64,000 bases of DNA from Fimenecus sp045631225 (GCA_045631225.1 JAZQUG010000038.1:47798-111797), one strand, 5' to 3'; positions 8,706-17,766 are shown, numbered from the stretch's first letter. Numbers and translations are program-made. The notes: generated by a model from the sequence alone, not told the origin.

Positions 8706-9212
8706 TTATTGCTGGTCTGCCCAATTATAATTTCTCAATTCTCCGCTTTCGAGTAATTGCGGATAATCCCATTGTCTGAGTGTTTCATAAACGCCAATTG
8801 CAACTGCATTTGAAAGGTTAAGACTTCTTGCTTCGTCAATCATTGGTATTCTCACACACTTGTCAGCATTTTCAAAAAGCAATTTTTCAGGAAGTCCTGC
8901 AGTCTCTTTACCGAAAACAAGATATGTATTATCAGGATATGAAACGTCAGAATGTCTTTTTTGTGCTTTTGTTGAAAAATAGAAGAAATTTCCACCTTGA
9001 TTTTTCTCAAAAAATTCTTCCATTGTGTCGTAATATGTAATGTCAAGCAAATACCAGTAATCAAGTCCTGCTCTTTTAAGCTTTTTGTCATCAGGAGTAA
9101 ATCCCATTTTACCGACAAGATGAAGTCTTGCACCTGTTGCAGCACAAGTTCTTGCCACATTACCTGTGTTTTGTGGAATTTCAGGTTCAACCATTACTAT
9201 ATTTAATGTCAT
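8706..9212 (-). CDS. trmL: tRNA (cytidine/uridine-34 2'-O)-methyltransferase TrmL
   Basis: 168 aa from the ATG at 9212, preceded on the minus strand by AAGGTG six bases away; a GTG at 9221 adds three residues and lacks a ribosome site. It is a SPOUT (SpoU-type) methyltransferase: VEPEIPQNTGNVARTCAATG near the N-terminus, then YLVFGKETAGLP and RIPMIDEARSLNLSNAVAIG forming the trefoil knot and SAM site. TrmL methylates the wobble base of leucine tRNAs. It is a lone minus-strand gene. Confidence 0.93.
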   Translation of the reverse strand: MTLNIVMVEPEIPQNTGNVARTCAATGARLHLVGKMGFTPDDKKLKRAGLDYWYLLDITYYDTMEEFFEKNQGGNFFYFSTKAQKRHSDVSYPDNTYLVFGKETAGLPEKLLFENADKCVRIPMIDEARSLNLSNAVAIGVYETLRQWDYPQLLESGELRNYNWADQQ

Positions 9213-9371
9213 TTTTATCACCTTAATTTTAAAAATTTCAATTTCAAAAATATAATAACATTTTTAGTAAAAATTTAAAACACAATTTGATAATTTTTTT
9301 TACTTTCTTTCAAAAAATATTTTTGCTTCTCAAAATTATATGGAGCAAATCTTAAGGAAAGGAGAAAAAAT

Positions 9372-9551
9372 ATGGATAAGAAACAAGTTGGTAAAGTTGT
9401 AGGTGCAGGTATGCTTGCCGGTACGGCAGCAATGGCTGTGACAAATTCAATGACTGATAAAAGCACTAAAAAGAAGATGAAGAAAACTGCTAAAAAGGCA
9501 ATGAATACAGTTAATGATGTTGTTGACAGCGTTAACAAGATGATGAATTAA
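9372..9551 (+). CDS. Small 59-aa hypothetical protein
   Basis: An ATG at 9372 follows a strong AAAGGAG (9357-9363). The 59-residue product starts MDKKQVGKVVGAGMLAGTAA, a glycine/alanine-rich hydrophobic helix, followed by a very basic stretch (STKKKMKKTAKKAM) and an amphipathic tail ending NKMMN. It has no cysteines. The gene ends 11 bases before the deacetylase gene and is probably transcribed with it. I do not recognise the family; a small membrane-associated or DNA-binding protein is possible. The good ribosome site, biased codon use and tight spacing argue that it is real. Confidence 0.7.
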   Translation: MDKKQVGKVVGAGMLAGTAAMAVTNSMTDKSTKKKMKKTAKKAMNTVNDVVDSVNKMMN

Positions 9552-9562
9552 GAGGCACACAA

Positions 9563-10429
9563 ATGAAAAGTTTTGTTAAAGTAATTTGTGTAATTCTCTC
9601 TATATGTTTACTTTCATCCTGTGAAAGAAAAAACGTAGGTGAATATGAGCCTGAAACAAGTTCTGAAACTTCAACAACAAATAACAATATTGAAACTTCA
9701 GTTTCACCTGAACCTATGGCAGAAAGTAAAAATGCAACGAAATCTCACAGTTTCGGTGTTGCAAAAAATGGTGTTGCAAATGAAATATCGATAAATGCAC
9801 AAAAATATTTTGATGAGAATAATTTTAATGCATTTTGTCTTGATACAAAAACAAAGAATAAGGTTTTGTATCTGACTTTTGATTGTGGTTATGAAAATGG
9901 ATACACATCAAAAATTCTCGATATTCTAAAAGAAAAGAAAGTTACCGGGGCATTTTTCTGTACTTTGCCACAGGTTAAGGAAAATCCTGAATTAATCAAA
10001 AGAATGATAAATGAAGGTCATATTGTTGGAAATCACTCTGTAACACATCCATCTTTTGCTGAAATAACAACTGAACAAATGATAGAAGAAATTAGTGGAA
10101 TGGAAAAGTATCTGAAAGAAAATTATAATTATAGTGAACCGTATTTTCGATTTCCAAAAGGTGAATATACAGATAACGCATTAAAAGTTGTAGAATCGTT
10201 AGGTTATACGAGTGTTTTCTGGTCTTTGGCTTATGATGACTGGGATTTGAATAATCAGAAGGGTGAGCAGTATGCTTATGATAAAGTCGTTTCAAGGCTT
10301 CATCCGGGAGCAGTAATACTCTTGCACTCAGTTTCACCTGATAATGCCAATGCTCTTGACAGTATAATTGATGAAGCAAAGCGTCAGGGATATGCATTTT
10401 GTTCATTGAGAGATTATCCGATAAATTAA
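9563..10429 (+). CDS. Polysaccharide deacetylase lipoprotein, PdaA-like
   Basis: 288 aa. The N-terminus is a lipoprotein signal with lipobox LLSSC (Cys at about residue 20), then a Ser/Thr/Glu linker. The NodB domain starts near residue 95: LYLTFDCGYENGY (metal/catalytic Asp motif in PdaA style, where the second Asp of the usual TFDDG is replaced), GNHSVTHPSF (metal His pair), FRFPKGEY and VILLHSVS. This pattern matches the delta-lactam-biosynthetic deacetylases that act on muramic acid in spore cortex. The neighbouring spore-protein gene fits that, though a vegetative wall role is possible. Confidence 0.85.
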   Translation: MKSFVKVICVILSICLLSSCERKNVGEYEPETSSETSTTNNNIETSVSPEPMAESKNATKSHSFGVAKNGVANEISINAQKYFDENNFNAFCLDTKTKNKVLYLTFDCGYENGYTSKILDILKEKKVTGAFFCTLPQVKENPELIKRMINEGHIVGNHSVTHPSFAEITTEQMIEEISGMEKYLKENYNYSEPYFRFPKGEYTDNALKVVESLGYTSVFWSLAYDDWDLNNQKGEQYAYDKVVSRLHPGAVILLHSVSPDNANALDSIIDEAKRQGYAFCSLRDYPIN

Positions 10430-10523
10430 CAAAAATTATCAATAATAAAAGTGTTATAAGTGCTTAAACTACTATTGCAAACGCAATTGATATAAAACTT
10501 TAATTGATAAGGGGTGTATTCAG

Positions 10524-10718
10524 ATGTCAAGAGGTAATAAGAACGTAGTACCAGAAGCTCGTGAGGCTCTCGATCGTTTCAAGATGGAAGCTGCTTCAGA
10601 AGTTGGCGTAAACCTTAAGCAGGGCTACAACGGTGACCTTACTTCAAAGCAGGCAGGTAGTGTCGGCGGTCAGATGGTAAAAAAAATGATTAAAAGTTAT
10701 GAAGAAAATATGAAATAA
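10524..10718 (+). CDS. Small acid-soluble spore protein, alpha/beta type
   Basis: 64 aa. It has both family signatures: ALDRFKMEAASEVGV (including the Glu of the GPR protease cleavage region) and LTSKQAGSVGGQMVKKMI. These proteins coat spore DNA, protect it from UV and heat, and are degraded at germination. AAGGGGTG precedes the ATG. Expression from a forespore sigma-G promoter is expected, but I could not identify one with confidence in the 94 bases upstream. Confidence 0.95.
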   Translation: MSRGNKNVVPEAREALDRFKMEAASEVGVNLKQGYNGDLTSKQAGSVGGQMVKKMIKSYEENMK

Positions 10719-10738
10719 CCTATTTTCGCAAACTAAAA

Positions 10739-10773
10739 GAACCCGATGGGAAATATCCTGTCGGGTTCGGTTT
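10739..10773 (+). terminator. Terminator after the spore-protein gene
   Basis: Stem GAACCCGA / TCGGGTTC, extended by GG/CC pairs, followed by a T-rich stretch. Confidence 0.8.
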
Positions 10774-10808
10774 ATATAAAAATATTTTGAAAATAATTAA
10801 AAAAACTA

Positions 10809-10837
10809 TTGGAAAATCAAAGAGAATGTTATATAAT
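10809..10837 (+). promoter_or_regulatory. Promoter of the hprK operon
   Basis: TTGGAA (10809-10814), a 17-bp spacer and a perfect TATAAT (10832-10837), 37 bases before the hprK start. Confidence 0.7.
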
Positions 10838-10874
10838 AATTTAAATATATTCTTATAAAGGGGAGGTAGGCGTT

Positions 10875-11843
10875 TTGGCATCAAATTATTCTGTTTCTTT
10901 GGAAAAAATTATTAACGAATTTGGTCTTGAAACAATATACTTACCATGCGACGCTTGTGATATTTCAATCACATCTCAGGAGGTTAACAGACCGGGACTC
11001 TTACTTGCAAGTAATGATAAATATTTTGACCCGGCTCGTGTTCAATATCTTGGTTTTTCTGAATTTGAATTTGTTAAGTCTTTCAGCAAAGAAAAACAGC
11101 TTGAGTGTATTGAAAGATTGTTCAGCAAACAACCATCTGTGGTAATTATTACAAGAAGTCTTGAACCTCTTGATGGTATGGTTGAGTTTGCAGAAAAATA
11201 TCGTGTTCCTATTTTAAGAACTGCTGAAGCGACTTCTGCAAGTATGTCAACTCTTATTTACTTCCTTGGTACTGCACTTGCGCCTCGTATTACTCGTCAT
11301 GGTGTTCTTGTTGAGGTTTACGGTGAAGGTGTTCTTATAGTTGGTGATAGTGGTGTTGGTAAGAGTGAGACAGCCATTGAGCTTATCAAGCGTGGTCATC
11401 GTCTTATTGCTGATGATGCTGTTGAAATAAGAAAAGCATCTGCAAAGACTCTTGTAGGCTCCGCTCCTGATAATATCCGTCATTTTATTGAACTTCGAGG
11501 AATAGGTATTATCAATGCACGTCGTCTTTTTGGTATGGGTGCTGTTAAGCTTACTGAAAAAATCAATATGGTTATTCAGCTTGAACCTTGGGATAGCTCA
11601 AAGGTATATGACCGTATGGGACTCGATAATGAATACATAAATATTATGGATGTTAAAATTCCTCTTACTGTTGTGCCTGTTAAACCGGGTCGAAACCTTG
11701 CAGTTATTATTGAATGTGCTGCGATGAATAACAGACAGAAAAAAATGGGCTACAATGCTGCTCGTGAGCTTCTTCATCATCTTGGTATGGATGAGGGTTA
11801 TGAACCAAAATCTGAGGAAATTGACATTTGGCAAAATTATTAA
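10875..11843 (+). CDS. hprK: HPr kinase/phosphorylase
   Basis: 322 aa from a TTG start behind GGGGAGG. The N-terminal domain resembles MurF-type folds; the C-terminal kinase domain has the P-loop GDSGVGKSE, then LIADDAVEI and the family signature region ELRGIGIINARRLFG. It phosphorylates Ser46 of HPr in response to fructose bisphosphate and ATP and reverses this, controlling carbon catabolite repression in Firmicutes. It heads an hprK-murB-rapZ-whiA operon. Confidence 0.96.
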   Translation: MASNYSVSLEKIINEFGLETIYLPCDACDISITSQEVNRPGLLLASNDKYFDPARVQYLGFSEFEFVKSFSKEKQLECIERLFSKQPSVVIITRSLEPLDGMVEFAEKYRVPILRTAEATSASMSTLIYFLGTALAPRITRHGVLVEVYGEGVLIVGDSGVGKSETAIELIKRGHRLIADDAVEIRKASAKTLVGSAPDNIRHFIELRGIGIINARRLFGMGAVKLTEKINMVIQLEPWDSSKVYDRMGLDNEYINIMDVKIPLTVVPVKPGRNLAVIIECAAMNNRQKKMGYNAARELLHHLGMDEGYEPKSEEIDIWQNY

Positions 11844-11861
11844 TTGAAAGAAGGTATATCA

Positions 11862-12767
11862 GTGTATAAGGAAATTGCATTATTCGCTGAAAATATTGGT
11901 GCTCAAGTGATTTATGATGCACCTATGAAAAAATATACAAGTTTTAAATGTGGCGGTAATGCAAGTGTGCTGATTATACCCGATTCTGTTGATAGTCTTA
12001 ATAAAATAATCGAATTTTCATATTCAAAAAATGTTAAACCTTTTATTATCGGTAATGGTTCAAATCTTTTGGTTACTGATAAAGGTATAAATGGTGTTGT
12101 TATAAAAATCGGCTCACAGTTATCAAAAATCGAATTGATTGATGATACAACGATTTATTGTGAAGCAGGTGCATCGCTTAAATCTCTTTGTATGTTTGCG
12201 CTTGAAAACTCTCTTTCAGGACTTGAATTTGCATACGGTATTCCGGGCACATTAGGTGGTGCTGTTTATATGAATGCAGGTGCTTACGGTGGAGAAATGA
12301 AGGATGTTCTTTATTCTGTAAATCATATTGATGATAACGGTAAGACCGGGTCTCTACAAAAGGAAAATCTCCAATTAGGTTATCGTCATAGTGCATATAC
12401 TAAAAATGGTTTTGTAATCACATCTGCTGTTATGAAGCTTACAAAAGCAGAAAAAAACGAAATTAAGGCCGCTATGGATGATAAATTACAGAGAAGAAAA
12501 GATAAACAACCTTTGGAATATCCCAGTGCAGGTAGTACCTTTAAAAGACCTGAAGGTTATTTCGCAGGAGCTTTGATTCAGGATTGCGGACTGAAAGGAT
12601 ATACAGTCGGTGGAGCACAGGTTAGTGAAAAACACGCCGGTTTTGTAATAAATAAAGGTGAAGCAACAGCAACTGATGTTATTACACTTATTGGTGATGT
12701 ACAAAGAATTGTGTATGAAAAACACGGTGTAATGCTTGAAACCGAAGTTAAAATAGTAGGTGAGTAA
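11862..12767 (+). CDS. murB: UDP-N-acetylenolpyruvoylglucosamine reductase
   Basis: 301 aa. The GTG at 11862 is preferred because AAGAAGG lies six bases before it; a TTG at 11844 abuts the hprK stop. The FAD-binding region shows TSFKCGGNASVLI, IGNGSNLLV and GIPGTLGGAVYMNAGAYGGE; the proton-donor serine is in SAGSTFKRP and the glutamate region is EKHAGFVINKG. It is a type-IIb MurB (short, no type I insert). It makes UDP-MurNAc for peptidoglycan. Confidence 0.95.
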   Translation: MYKEIALFAENIGAQVIYDAPMKKYTSFKCGGNASVLIIPDSVDSLNKIIEFSYSKNVKPFIIGNGSNLLVTDKGINGVVIKIGSQLSKIELIDDTTIYCEAGASLKSLCMFALENSLSGLEFAYGIPGTLGGAVYMNAGAYGGEMKDVLYSVNHIDDNGKTGSLQKENLQLGYRHSAYTKNGFVITSAVMKLTKAEKNEIKAAMDDKLQRRKDKQPLEYPSAGSTFKRPEGYFAGALIQDCGLKGYTVGGAQVSEKHAGFVINKGEATATDVITLIGDVQRIVYEKHGVMLETEVKIVGE

Positions 12768-12782
12768 AGGAGACAGACGAAT

Positions 12783-13643
12783 ATGCAACTTGTAATCGTT
12801 ACAGGTATGTCAGGTGCAGGTAAATCAAGAGTAATGGATTCACTTGAAGATATAGGCTTTTTCTGTGTTGATAATATGACACCAGAGCTTATACCTACAT
12901 TTGTGGGACTTCTTGATGATTCTGCCGAAATACGTGAAAAAGTTGCAATAGTTGCTGATGTTCGTCTTGGTGATTCCCTGTCTTATCTTCCACATGCTCT
13001 TGATGAACTGAAAAAAATGGGCTGTCAATATAAAATATTGTTCCTTGATGCAGAAAACGATGTTATTCTTCGTCGATATCAGGAAACGAGAAGAAAGCAT
13101 CCACTGATGAACGATAATTCAACAAAATCGTTGAATGATATTATTCCTGAAGAACGGGAAATGCTTAAAAACATAAGAAATATGGCAGATTTTGTTGTTG
13201 ATTCATCATTTCTTTCTGTAGCACAGCTTAAGGAAAAAGTTTCAAAAATGTTCCTTGATGATTTTACAGGAGCAATGAAAATAAATGTTGTTTCCTTTGG
13301 GTTTAAATATGGTTCACCAAAAGACTCTGATTTACTTTTTGATGTTCGTTGTCTGCCTAATCCGTTTTATGTTCCTGAACTTAAAACTAAAACAGGACTC
13401 GATAGTGCAGTTCGTGATTATGTAATGAGTTTTGACGAAGCAAAAAATCTGGAGCCAAAACTTACAGATTTAGTTACATATCTTGTACCTTTATATATTT
13501 CCGAAGGAAAAAGTCAGCTTACGATTTCTGTGGGTTGTACAGGTGGTAAACATCGTTCTGTCGTTTTTGCAGAAACAATTTTTAATGCAATTAAAGAAAA
13601 AGGATTTAAAGTTTCAGTATCTCACAGAGATATTAACAGATAA
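12783..13643 (+). CDS. rapZ: RNase adapter protein RapZ (YvcJ family)
   Basis: 286 aa. N-terminal P-loop GMSGAGKSR and FFCVDNMTPELIP; C-terminal phosphosugar/RNA domain with SFGFKYGSP, DVRCLPNPF and the signature SVGCTGGKHRSVV. In Firmicutes (YvcJ) it binds and hydrolyses nucleotides, and its RNA-adapter function is best known from Proteobacteria. It sits between murB and whiA as usual for the phylum (YvcK is absent here). Confidence 0.95.
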   Translation: MQLVIVTGMSGAGKSRVMDSLEDIGFFCVDNMTPELIPTFVGLLDDSAEIREKVAIVADVRLGDSLSYLPHALDELKKMGCQYKILFLDAENDVILRRYQETRRKHPLMNDNSTKSLNDIIPEEREMLKNIRNMADFVVDSSFLSVAQLKEKVSKMFLDDFTGAMKINVVSFGFKYGSPKDSDLLFDVRCLPNPFYVPELKTKTGLDSAVRDYVMSFDEAKNLEPKLTDLVTYLVPLYISEGKSQLTISVGCTGGKHRSVVFAETIFNAIKEKGFKVSVSHRDINR

Positions 13644-13677
13644 TAGATTATCTCAGTTACCATAGAGGATTTTTAAT

Positions 13678-14580
13678 ATGTCATTTTCAGCAAATGTAAA
13701 AAATGAAATATTATGTTTTGATATAGAAAACGAATGTTGTCGTCACGCTTTTGCTTATGGTATGATGCTTTTTTCGAGGGCGTTTTCATATTACGATATT
13801 TTTTTGTTGACGGAACACGAAGGCGTTGCAAACAAATATGCTGAGCTTATGCAGATTGTTTGTGATGTAAAGCCAAAGCTTACCAAGTCTGAAGCAGGTA
13901 AATTTAAAGTTGAAGTCACAAAAAAAGAAGACCGACTTAAGGTTATGGAAACCTTTGGATATGACAAGAAAAATGGTGGCTCAAGACTTAATTGGAGCAA
14001 CATTGCTGATGAGTGCTGTAAGGTAGCGTTTTTAAAAGGTGCTTTTCTCACTTGTGGTACGGTTAATGACCCTAATAAGAATTACCATCTTGAATTCGTT
14101 GTGCCGTATCTTAATTTAAGTCGTGACCTTAAACTTTTTATAAATGATTATGATGAACTGTCTGTAGAGCCTAAAAGCATAACAAGAAATTCAAACTATG
14201 TTGTATATTTCAAAGACAGTGAATCTATCGAGGATTTGTTGACCGTTATGGGTGCATTTAATTCTTCTCTCGAAATCATGGGAGTAAAAATGTATAAGGA
14301 TATGCGTAATAACGTTAACAGAAAACTTAATTTTGAAAATGCGAACCTTGATAAAACTCTTGATGCTTCATCAAAACAGGTTGATGCTATCTTACATATT
14401 AAGAATACGGTAGGACTGTCTTATTTATCGGAAGATTTAAAAGAGCTTGCGGAAATAAGACTTGAAAATCCTGATATGTCCTTGCGTGAACTTGGAGAGA
14501 GCTTAAGTGTTTCCATATCCCGTTCAGGTGTTAATCACAGATTACAAAGAATCTGCGAAATTTCAAAGAATATTAAATAG
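13678..14580 (+). CDS. whiA: DNA-binding protein WhiA
   Basis: 300 aa. An N-terminal LAGLIDADG-like domain without nuclease residues (FLKGAFLTCGTVNDPNKNYH) is followed by the WhiA helix-turn-helix with LAEIRLENPDMSLRELGESL and SRSGVNHRLQRI. In Firmicutes it influences chromosome segregation and division. It follows rapZ and precedes two signal peptidase genes. Confidence 0.96.
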   Translation: MSFSANVKNEILCFDIENECCRHAFAYGMMLFSRAFSYYDIFLLTEHEGVANKYAELMQIVCDVKPKLTKSEAGKFKVEVTKKEDRLKVMETFGYDKKNGGSRLNWSNIADECCKVAFLKGAFLTCGTVNDPNKNYHLEFVVPYLNLSRDLKLFINDYDELSVEPKSITRNSNYVVYFKDSESIEDLLTVMGAFNSSLEIMGVKMYKDMRNNVNRKLNFENANLDKTLDASSKQVDAILHIKNTVGLSYLSEDLKELAEIRLENPDMSLRELGESLSVSISRSGVNHRLQRICEISKNIK

Positions 14581-14588
14581 GTGAAATT

Positions 14589-15278
14589 ATGAGAAGAACA
14601 GAAGATATTTCTTTTGATTATAATAAAGATAAAAATACGGTAAATGTACCAAATAAAGAAAAACACAAAAAAGAATCGTTTACAGTTAATGTTAATGAAA
14701 TTAAGAAAAAAGCAGATGCCCCAAAGGTCGAGAAAAATGTAACGGTTAAAGTGCGAAAAGGTCCTTGGGAAATCGTATATGAGTGGATTGACTCGTTTGT
14801 ATTTTCGATAATTCTTATTTTACTTGTTTTTGTTTTCTGCTTCAGAGTAGTTGGTGTTGACGGTGAATCTATGATGCCTACACTCAATCATGGCGATTGG
14901 TTGACAGTTAAGGCTATTAACACAGAGATTAAACGAGGAGATATTGTTATTGTTACACAACCTAATGACCTTAATGAGCCTTTGGTCAAGAGGGTTATTG
15001 CTGTTGGTGGCGATACTTTGGATATCAACTTTATAACAGGTCAGGTTTGGGTTAATGGTGAAGTAATCGATGAACCTTATATTATGGAGCAAACACGAAA
15101 TAAAGGTGATTTTGACAGACCTGTCAGAATTCCTGAGGGATATGTTTTTGTAATGGGTGACAATCGAAATGATTCATTGGATAGCCGATTTGACTCAATA
15201 GGAATAATTGATGAACGATATATACTCGGTGTTGCCAATGCCCGTATGTATCCATATGGAGAATGGGAGATATATTAA
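14589..15278 (+). CDS. lepB: Signal peptidase I (first of two tandem copies)
   Basis: 229 aa. A charged cytosolic extension of about 65 residues precedes one membrane helix (about 69-90). The catalytic serine is in VDGESMMPTL and the lysine in LVKRVIAVGGD; the C-terminal box is FVMGDNRNDSLDSR. It cleaves secretory signal peptides outside the membrane. The stop codon overlaps the start of the next signal peptidase (TAATG). Confidence 0.93.
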   Translation: MRRTEDISFDYNKDKNTVNVPNKEKHKKESFTVNVNEIKKKADAPKVEKNVTVKVRKGPWEIVYEWIDSFVFSIILILLVFVFCFRVVGVDGESMMPTLNHGDWLTVKAINTEIKRGDIVIVTQPNDLNEPLVKRVIAVGGDTLDINFITGQVWVNGEVIDEPYIMEQTRNKGDFDRPVRIPEGYVFVMGDNRNDSLDSRFDSIGIIDERYILGVANARMYPYGEWEIY

Positions 15279-15865
15279 TGGAAGAAAATATGAATGTAGA
15301 TGTTGTAGAAGAAGCATCAAATGAAAAATTAAATAAGAATGCGGAATCAGTATATGATTTTGCATCTATACTTGTTTCAGCGGTTTTAACAGTGGGAATA
15401 ATTTTTACATTCTTTTTCAAGATTTCAACCGTTTCAGGTGAATCAATGGAAAATACTCTTCATCACGCAGACAGACTGATTATCAGTTCTGTTGTTAATG
15501 ATGTTGAATACGGTGATGTTGTTGTTACTTCGCAGCCCAACCTTTTCAATAAAGTACTTATCAAAAGAGTAATTGCAGTTGGCGGACAAACAGTATGGTT
15601 TGACGAAGAAACAAAACAGACGATTGTTGACGGAAAAGCACTTGATGAACCATACATAAAAGAAGAGATGGAATATACATCTGCAATGGATAAGTTATTT
15701 ACTGTCCCCGAAGGTAAAATCTTCGTAATGGGTGATAATCGTAATAATTCTTCTGATAGTCGTGATGAGTTTGTCGGAGTGATTGATGAAAATTATATTG
15801 TTGGTAAAGTAGTATATAGATTTGGTGACAAATCTTTGTTTAATACAGATTTCAAGGAGTCATAA
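15278..15865 (+). CDS. lepB: Signal peptidase I (second tandem copy)
   Basis: 195 aa from the ATG at 15278, with GGGAGA at 15265-15270 inside the end of the previous gene. It has one N-terminal membrane helix (about 28-50), the catalytic serine in VSGESMENTL and lysine in LIKRVIAVGGQ, and the box FVMGDNRNNSSDSRDEFVG. The two copies differ clearly in sequence and N-terminal length, so this is an old duplication, perhaps with different substrate sets. It is translationally coupled to its partner and followed by rbgA. Confidence 0.92.
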   Translation: MEENMNVDVVEEASNEKLNKNAESVYDFASILVSAVLTVGIIFTFFFKISTVSGESMENTLHHADRLIISSVVNDVEYGDVVVTSQPNLFNKVLIKRVIAVGGQTVWFDEETKQTIVDGKALDEPYIKEEMEYTSAMDKLFTVPEGKIFVMGDNRNNSSDSRDEFVGVIDENYIVGKVVYRFGDKSLFNTDFKES

Positions 15866-15866
15866 A

Positions 15867-16733
15867 ATGGGCGATACTCAAAGACAGATTGTCCAATGGT
15901 TTCCCGGCCATATGGCGAAAACACGCCGTCTTATTAAAGAAAGTCTTTCGCTTGTAGATGGTGTGACTGAAATCATTGATGCACGAATTCCTTACAGTAG
16001 TTCAAATCCTGAACTGGAAGAAATGATAAATGGTAAGCCACGAATTATTCTGTTGAATAAATGTGACCTTGCCGATAAGAATACAACCAATCAATGGGTT
16101 GAGTTCTATAAAAATAAAGGTATAAGAGCAATCCCTGTTGATTGTCGTACAGGTAAAGGACTTAATAATTATATTGTTGCTGTAAGAGAAGTTTTAAAGG
16201 ATGTAATAAAGAAAAATGAAGACAGAGGAATGCCCGGTAAAGCATTGCGAATTATGGTTGTGGGTATTCCGAACACAGGAAAGTCTTCGTTTATAAACAG
16301 AATGGCCGGTAGTGCAAAGGCGAAGGTTGCCGATAAAGCAGGTGTCACAAGACACAATCAATGGTTTCCAATCGGAAATGGTATTGAATTACTTGATACA
16401 CCGGGTGTTTTATGGCCTAAATTTGATGACCCTAAAGTTGGTGACAGACTTGCTTTTATAGGTTCTGTAAAAGACGAGATTCTTGATAGTGAAACACTTG
16501 CTATCCGACTTCTTGAGGTTATGAAAACAGATTATCCTGACAGACTTTCTGAAAGATATAAAATTGCTGATTTTGAAAGTAAAGAAGCATGGGAAGTCCT
16601 CGAGATGATTGGTAAAAAACGTGGAATGATGATTAAAGGTGGAGAAATCGACTATGAACGGGCTTCTGTGATGTTGCTCGATGAGTACAGAGGCGGAAGA
16701 TTAGGTGTAATTTCTCTTGAAAAACCGGTGTAA
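15867..16733 (+). CDS. rbgA: Ribosome biogenesis GTPase RbgA (YlqF)
   Basis: 288 aa from the ATG at 15867 (CAAGGAGT just upstream); an earlier in-frame ATG at 15822 lies in the signal peptidase gene. It is a circularly permuted GTPase: WFPGHMAKTRR at the N-terminus, then G4 LNKCDLAD, G1 GIPNTGKSSFINR, G2 region AGVTRHNQ and G3 LDTPGVLWP. It drives a late step of 50S subunit assembly. It is four bases before rnhB. Confidence 0.95.
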   Translation: MGDTQRQIVQWFPGHMAKTRRLIKESLSLVDGVTEIIDARIPYSSSNPELEEMINGKPRIILLNKCDLADKNTTNQWVEFYKNKGIRAIPVDCRTGKGLNNYIVAVREVLKDVIKKNEDRGMPGKALRIMVVGIPNTGKSSFINRMAGSAKAKVADKAGVTRHNQWFPIGNGIELLDTPGVLWPKFDDPKVGDRLAFIGSVKDEILDSETLAIRLLEVMKTDYPDRLSERYKIADFESKEAWEVLEMIGKKRGMMIKGGEIDYERASVMLLDEYRGGRLGVISLEKPV

Positions 16734-16736
16734 AAA

Positions 16737-17342
16737 ATGGATTATTTATATGAAGAAAAAGCGCTGAATGCGGGATATAAGCTTGTATGCGGAATTGATG
16801 AAGCAGGTCGTGGTCCTTTAGCCGGTCCTGTTTATGCTGCTGCTGTTATCTTGCCTTTAGGACTCTCAATAGAAGGTCTTAATGACTCAAAGAAAATCAG
16901 TGAGAAAAAGCGTGAACAATTATTTGATGTTATCTGCGAAAAAGCTGTTGATTTTTCAATCGGTATTGCAACCGAACAGGAAATTGATGAAATCAATATT
17001 TTAAATGCTACTTTTCTTGCTATGCACAGAGCCGTTGAGGGCCTTAAAACAAAACCTGATTACGCATTGATTGACGGTAATCAGTATCCGAAGATTCCTT
17101 TTGTTATGGAGGAAACAGTTGTAAAAGGTGATGCTAAAGCTATGTCAATTGCTGCTGCTTCAATTCTTGCAAAGGTCAGTCGAGACAGATTTATGCTGGA
17201 AAAGGCAAAAGAGTATCCGCAGTATCAGTTTGAAAAGCATAAAGGCTATGGCACAAAATTACATTATGAAATGTTAAAAGAATACGGACCATCACCAATT
17301 CACAGAATGTCGTTTCTCAAGAAACTGTATGGTGGAAAGTAA
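16737..17342 (+). CDS. rnhB: Ribonuclease HII
   Basis: 201 aa. Catalytic motif GIDEAGRGPLAGPVYAAAVI at the N-terminus, a further catalytic Asp in YALIDGNQ, and KGDAKAMSIAAASILAKVSR with the last Asp region. It removes ribonucleotides and RNA primers from DNA. The stop overlaps the start of the next gene (TAATG), and rbgA-rnhB-yraN is a common Firmicute order. Confidence 0.96.
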   Translation: MDYLYEEKALNAGYKLVCGIDEAGRGPLAGPVYAAAVILPLGLSIEGLNDSKKISEKKREQLFDVICEKAVDFSIGIATEQEIDEINILNATFLAMHRAVEGLKTKPDYALIDGNQYPKIPFVMEETVVKGDAKAMSIAAASILAKVSRDRFMLEKAKEYPQYQFEKHKGYGTKLHYEMLKEYGPSPIHRMSFLKKLYGGK

Positions 17343-17707
17343 TGGATAGTCATTTGCTTGGCAGATTTGGTGAAATTATCGCATCAAGATATTTAAGGTA
17401 TCACGGATATGATGTTGCATCTGCTCATTATAACTGTCGATTAGGTGAAATAGATATCGTTGCAGAGGACAGAAAATATATTTGTTTCGTGGAGGTTAAA
17501 ACACGAAGTGAAAATATGAAGTTTTCTCCTGCTGATGCAGTTGATTATTTTAAAAGGAATAAGATTATTGCTACATCACAACTGTATCTTAAAGAGCATC
17601 AAAGTGATAAACAACCTCGTTTTGATATAATCGAAGTTTATTTTGAAAATGATGAACCTGTACGGATAAATCATATAGAAAATGCTTTTGATGCAAAAGG
17701 TCAATAA
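17342..17707 (+). CDS. YraN family (UPF0102) endonuclease-like protein
   Basis: 121 aa. The family core LLGRFGEIIASRYLRYHGYD, then CRLGEIDIVAEDRKYICFVE and VKTRS, has the D-x(n)-ExK pattern of restriction-endonuclease-like folds. The cellular role is not established. It sits directly after rnhB, overlapping by one base, which suggests involvement in nucleic acid processing. Confidence 0.9.
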   Translation: MDSHLLGRFGEIIASRYLRYHGYDVASAHYNCRLGEIDIVAEDRKYICFVEVKTRSENMKFSPADAVDYFKRNKIIATSQLYLKEHQSDKQPRFDIIEVYFENDEPVRINHIENAFDAKGQ

Positions 17708-17712
17708 AAATA

Positions 17713-17741
17713 TTGAAAAACAAAAAGTAATATGATAAAAT
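17713..17741 (+). promoter_or_regulatory. Promoter of thrC
   Basis: TTGAAA (17713-17718), 17-bp spacer, TAAAAT (17736-17741), 25 bases before the thrC ATG. Confidence 0.65.
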
Positions 17742-17766
17742 ACCACACGAAAAGGATGTGTTTTAA

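Noticed and set aside
10430..10523. Sigma-G promoter for the spore-protein gene
   Set aside because: Expected biologically, but no convincing match to a sigma-G -35/-10 pair could be placed.
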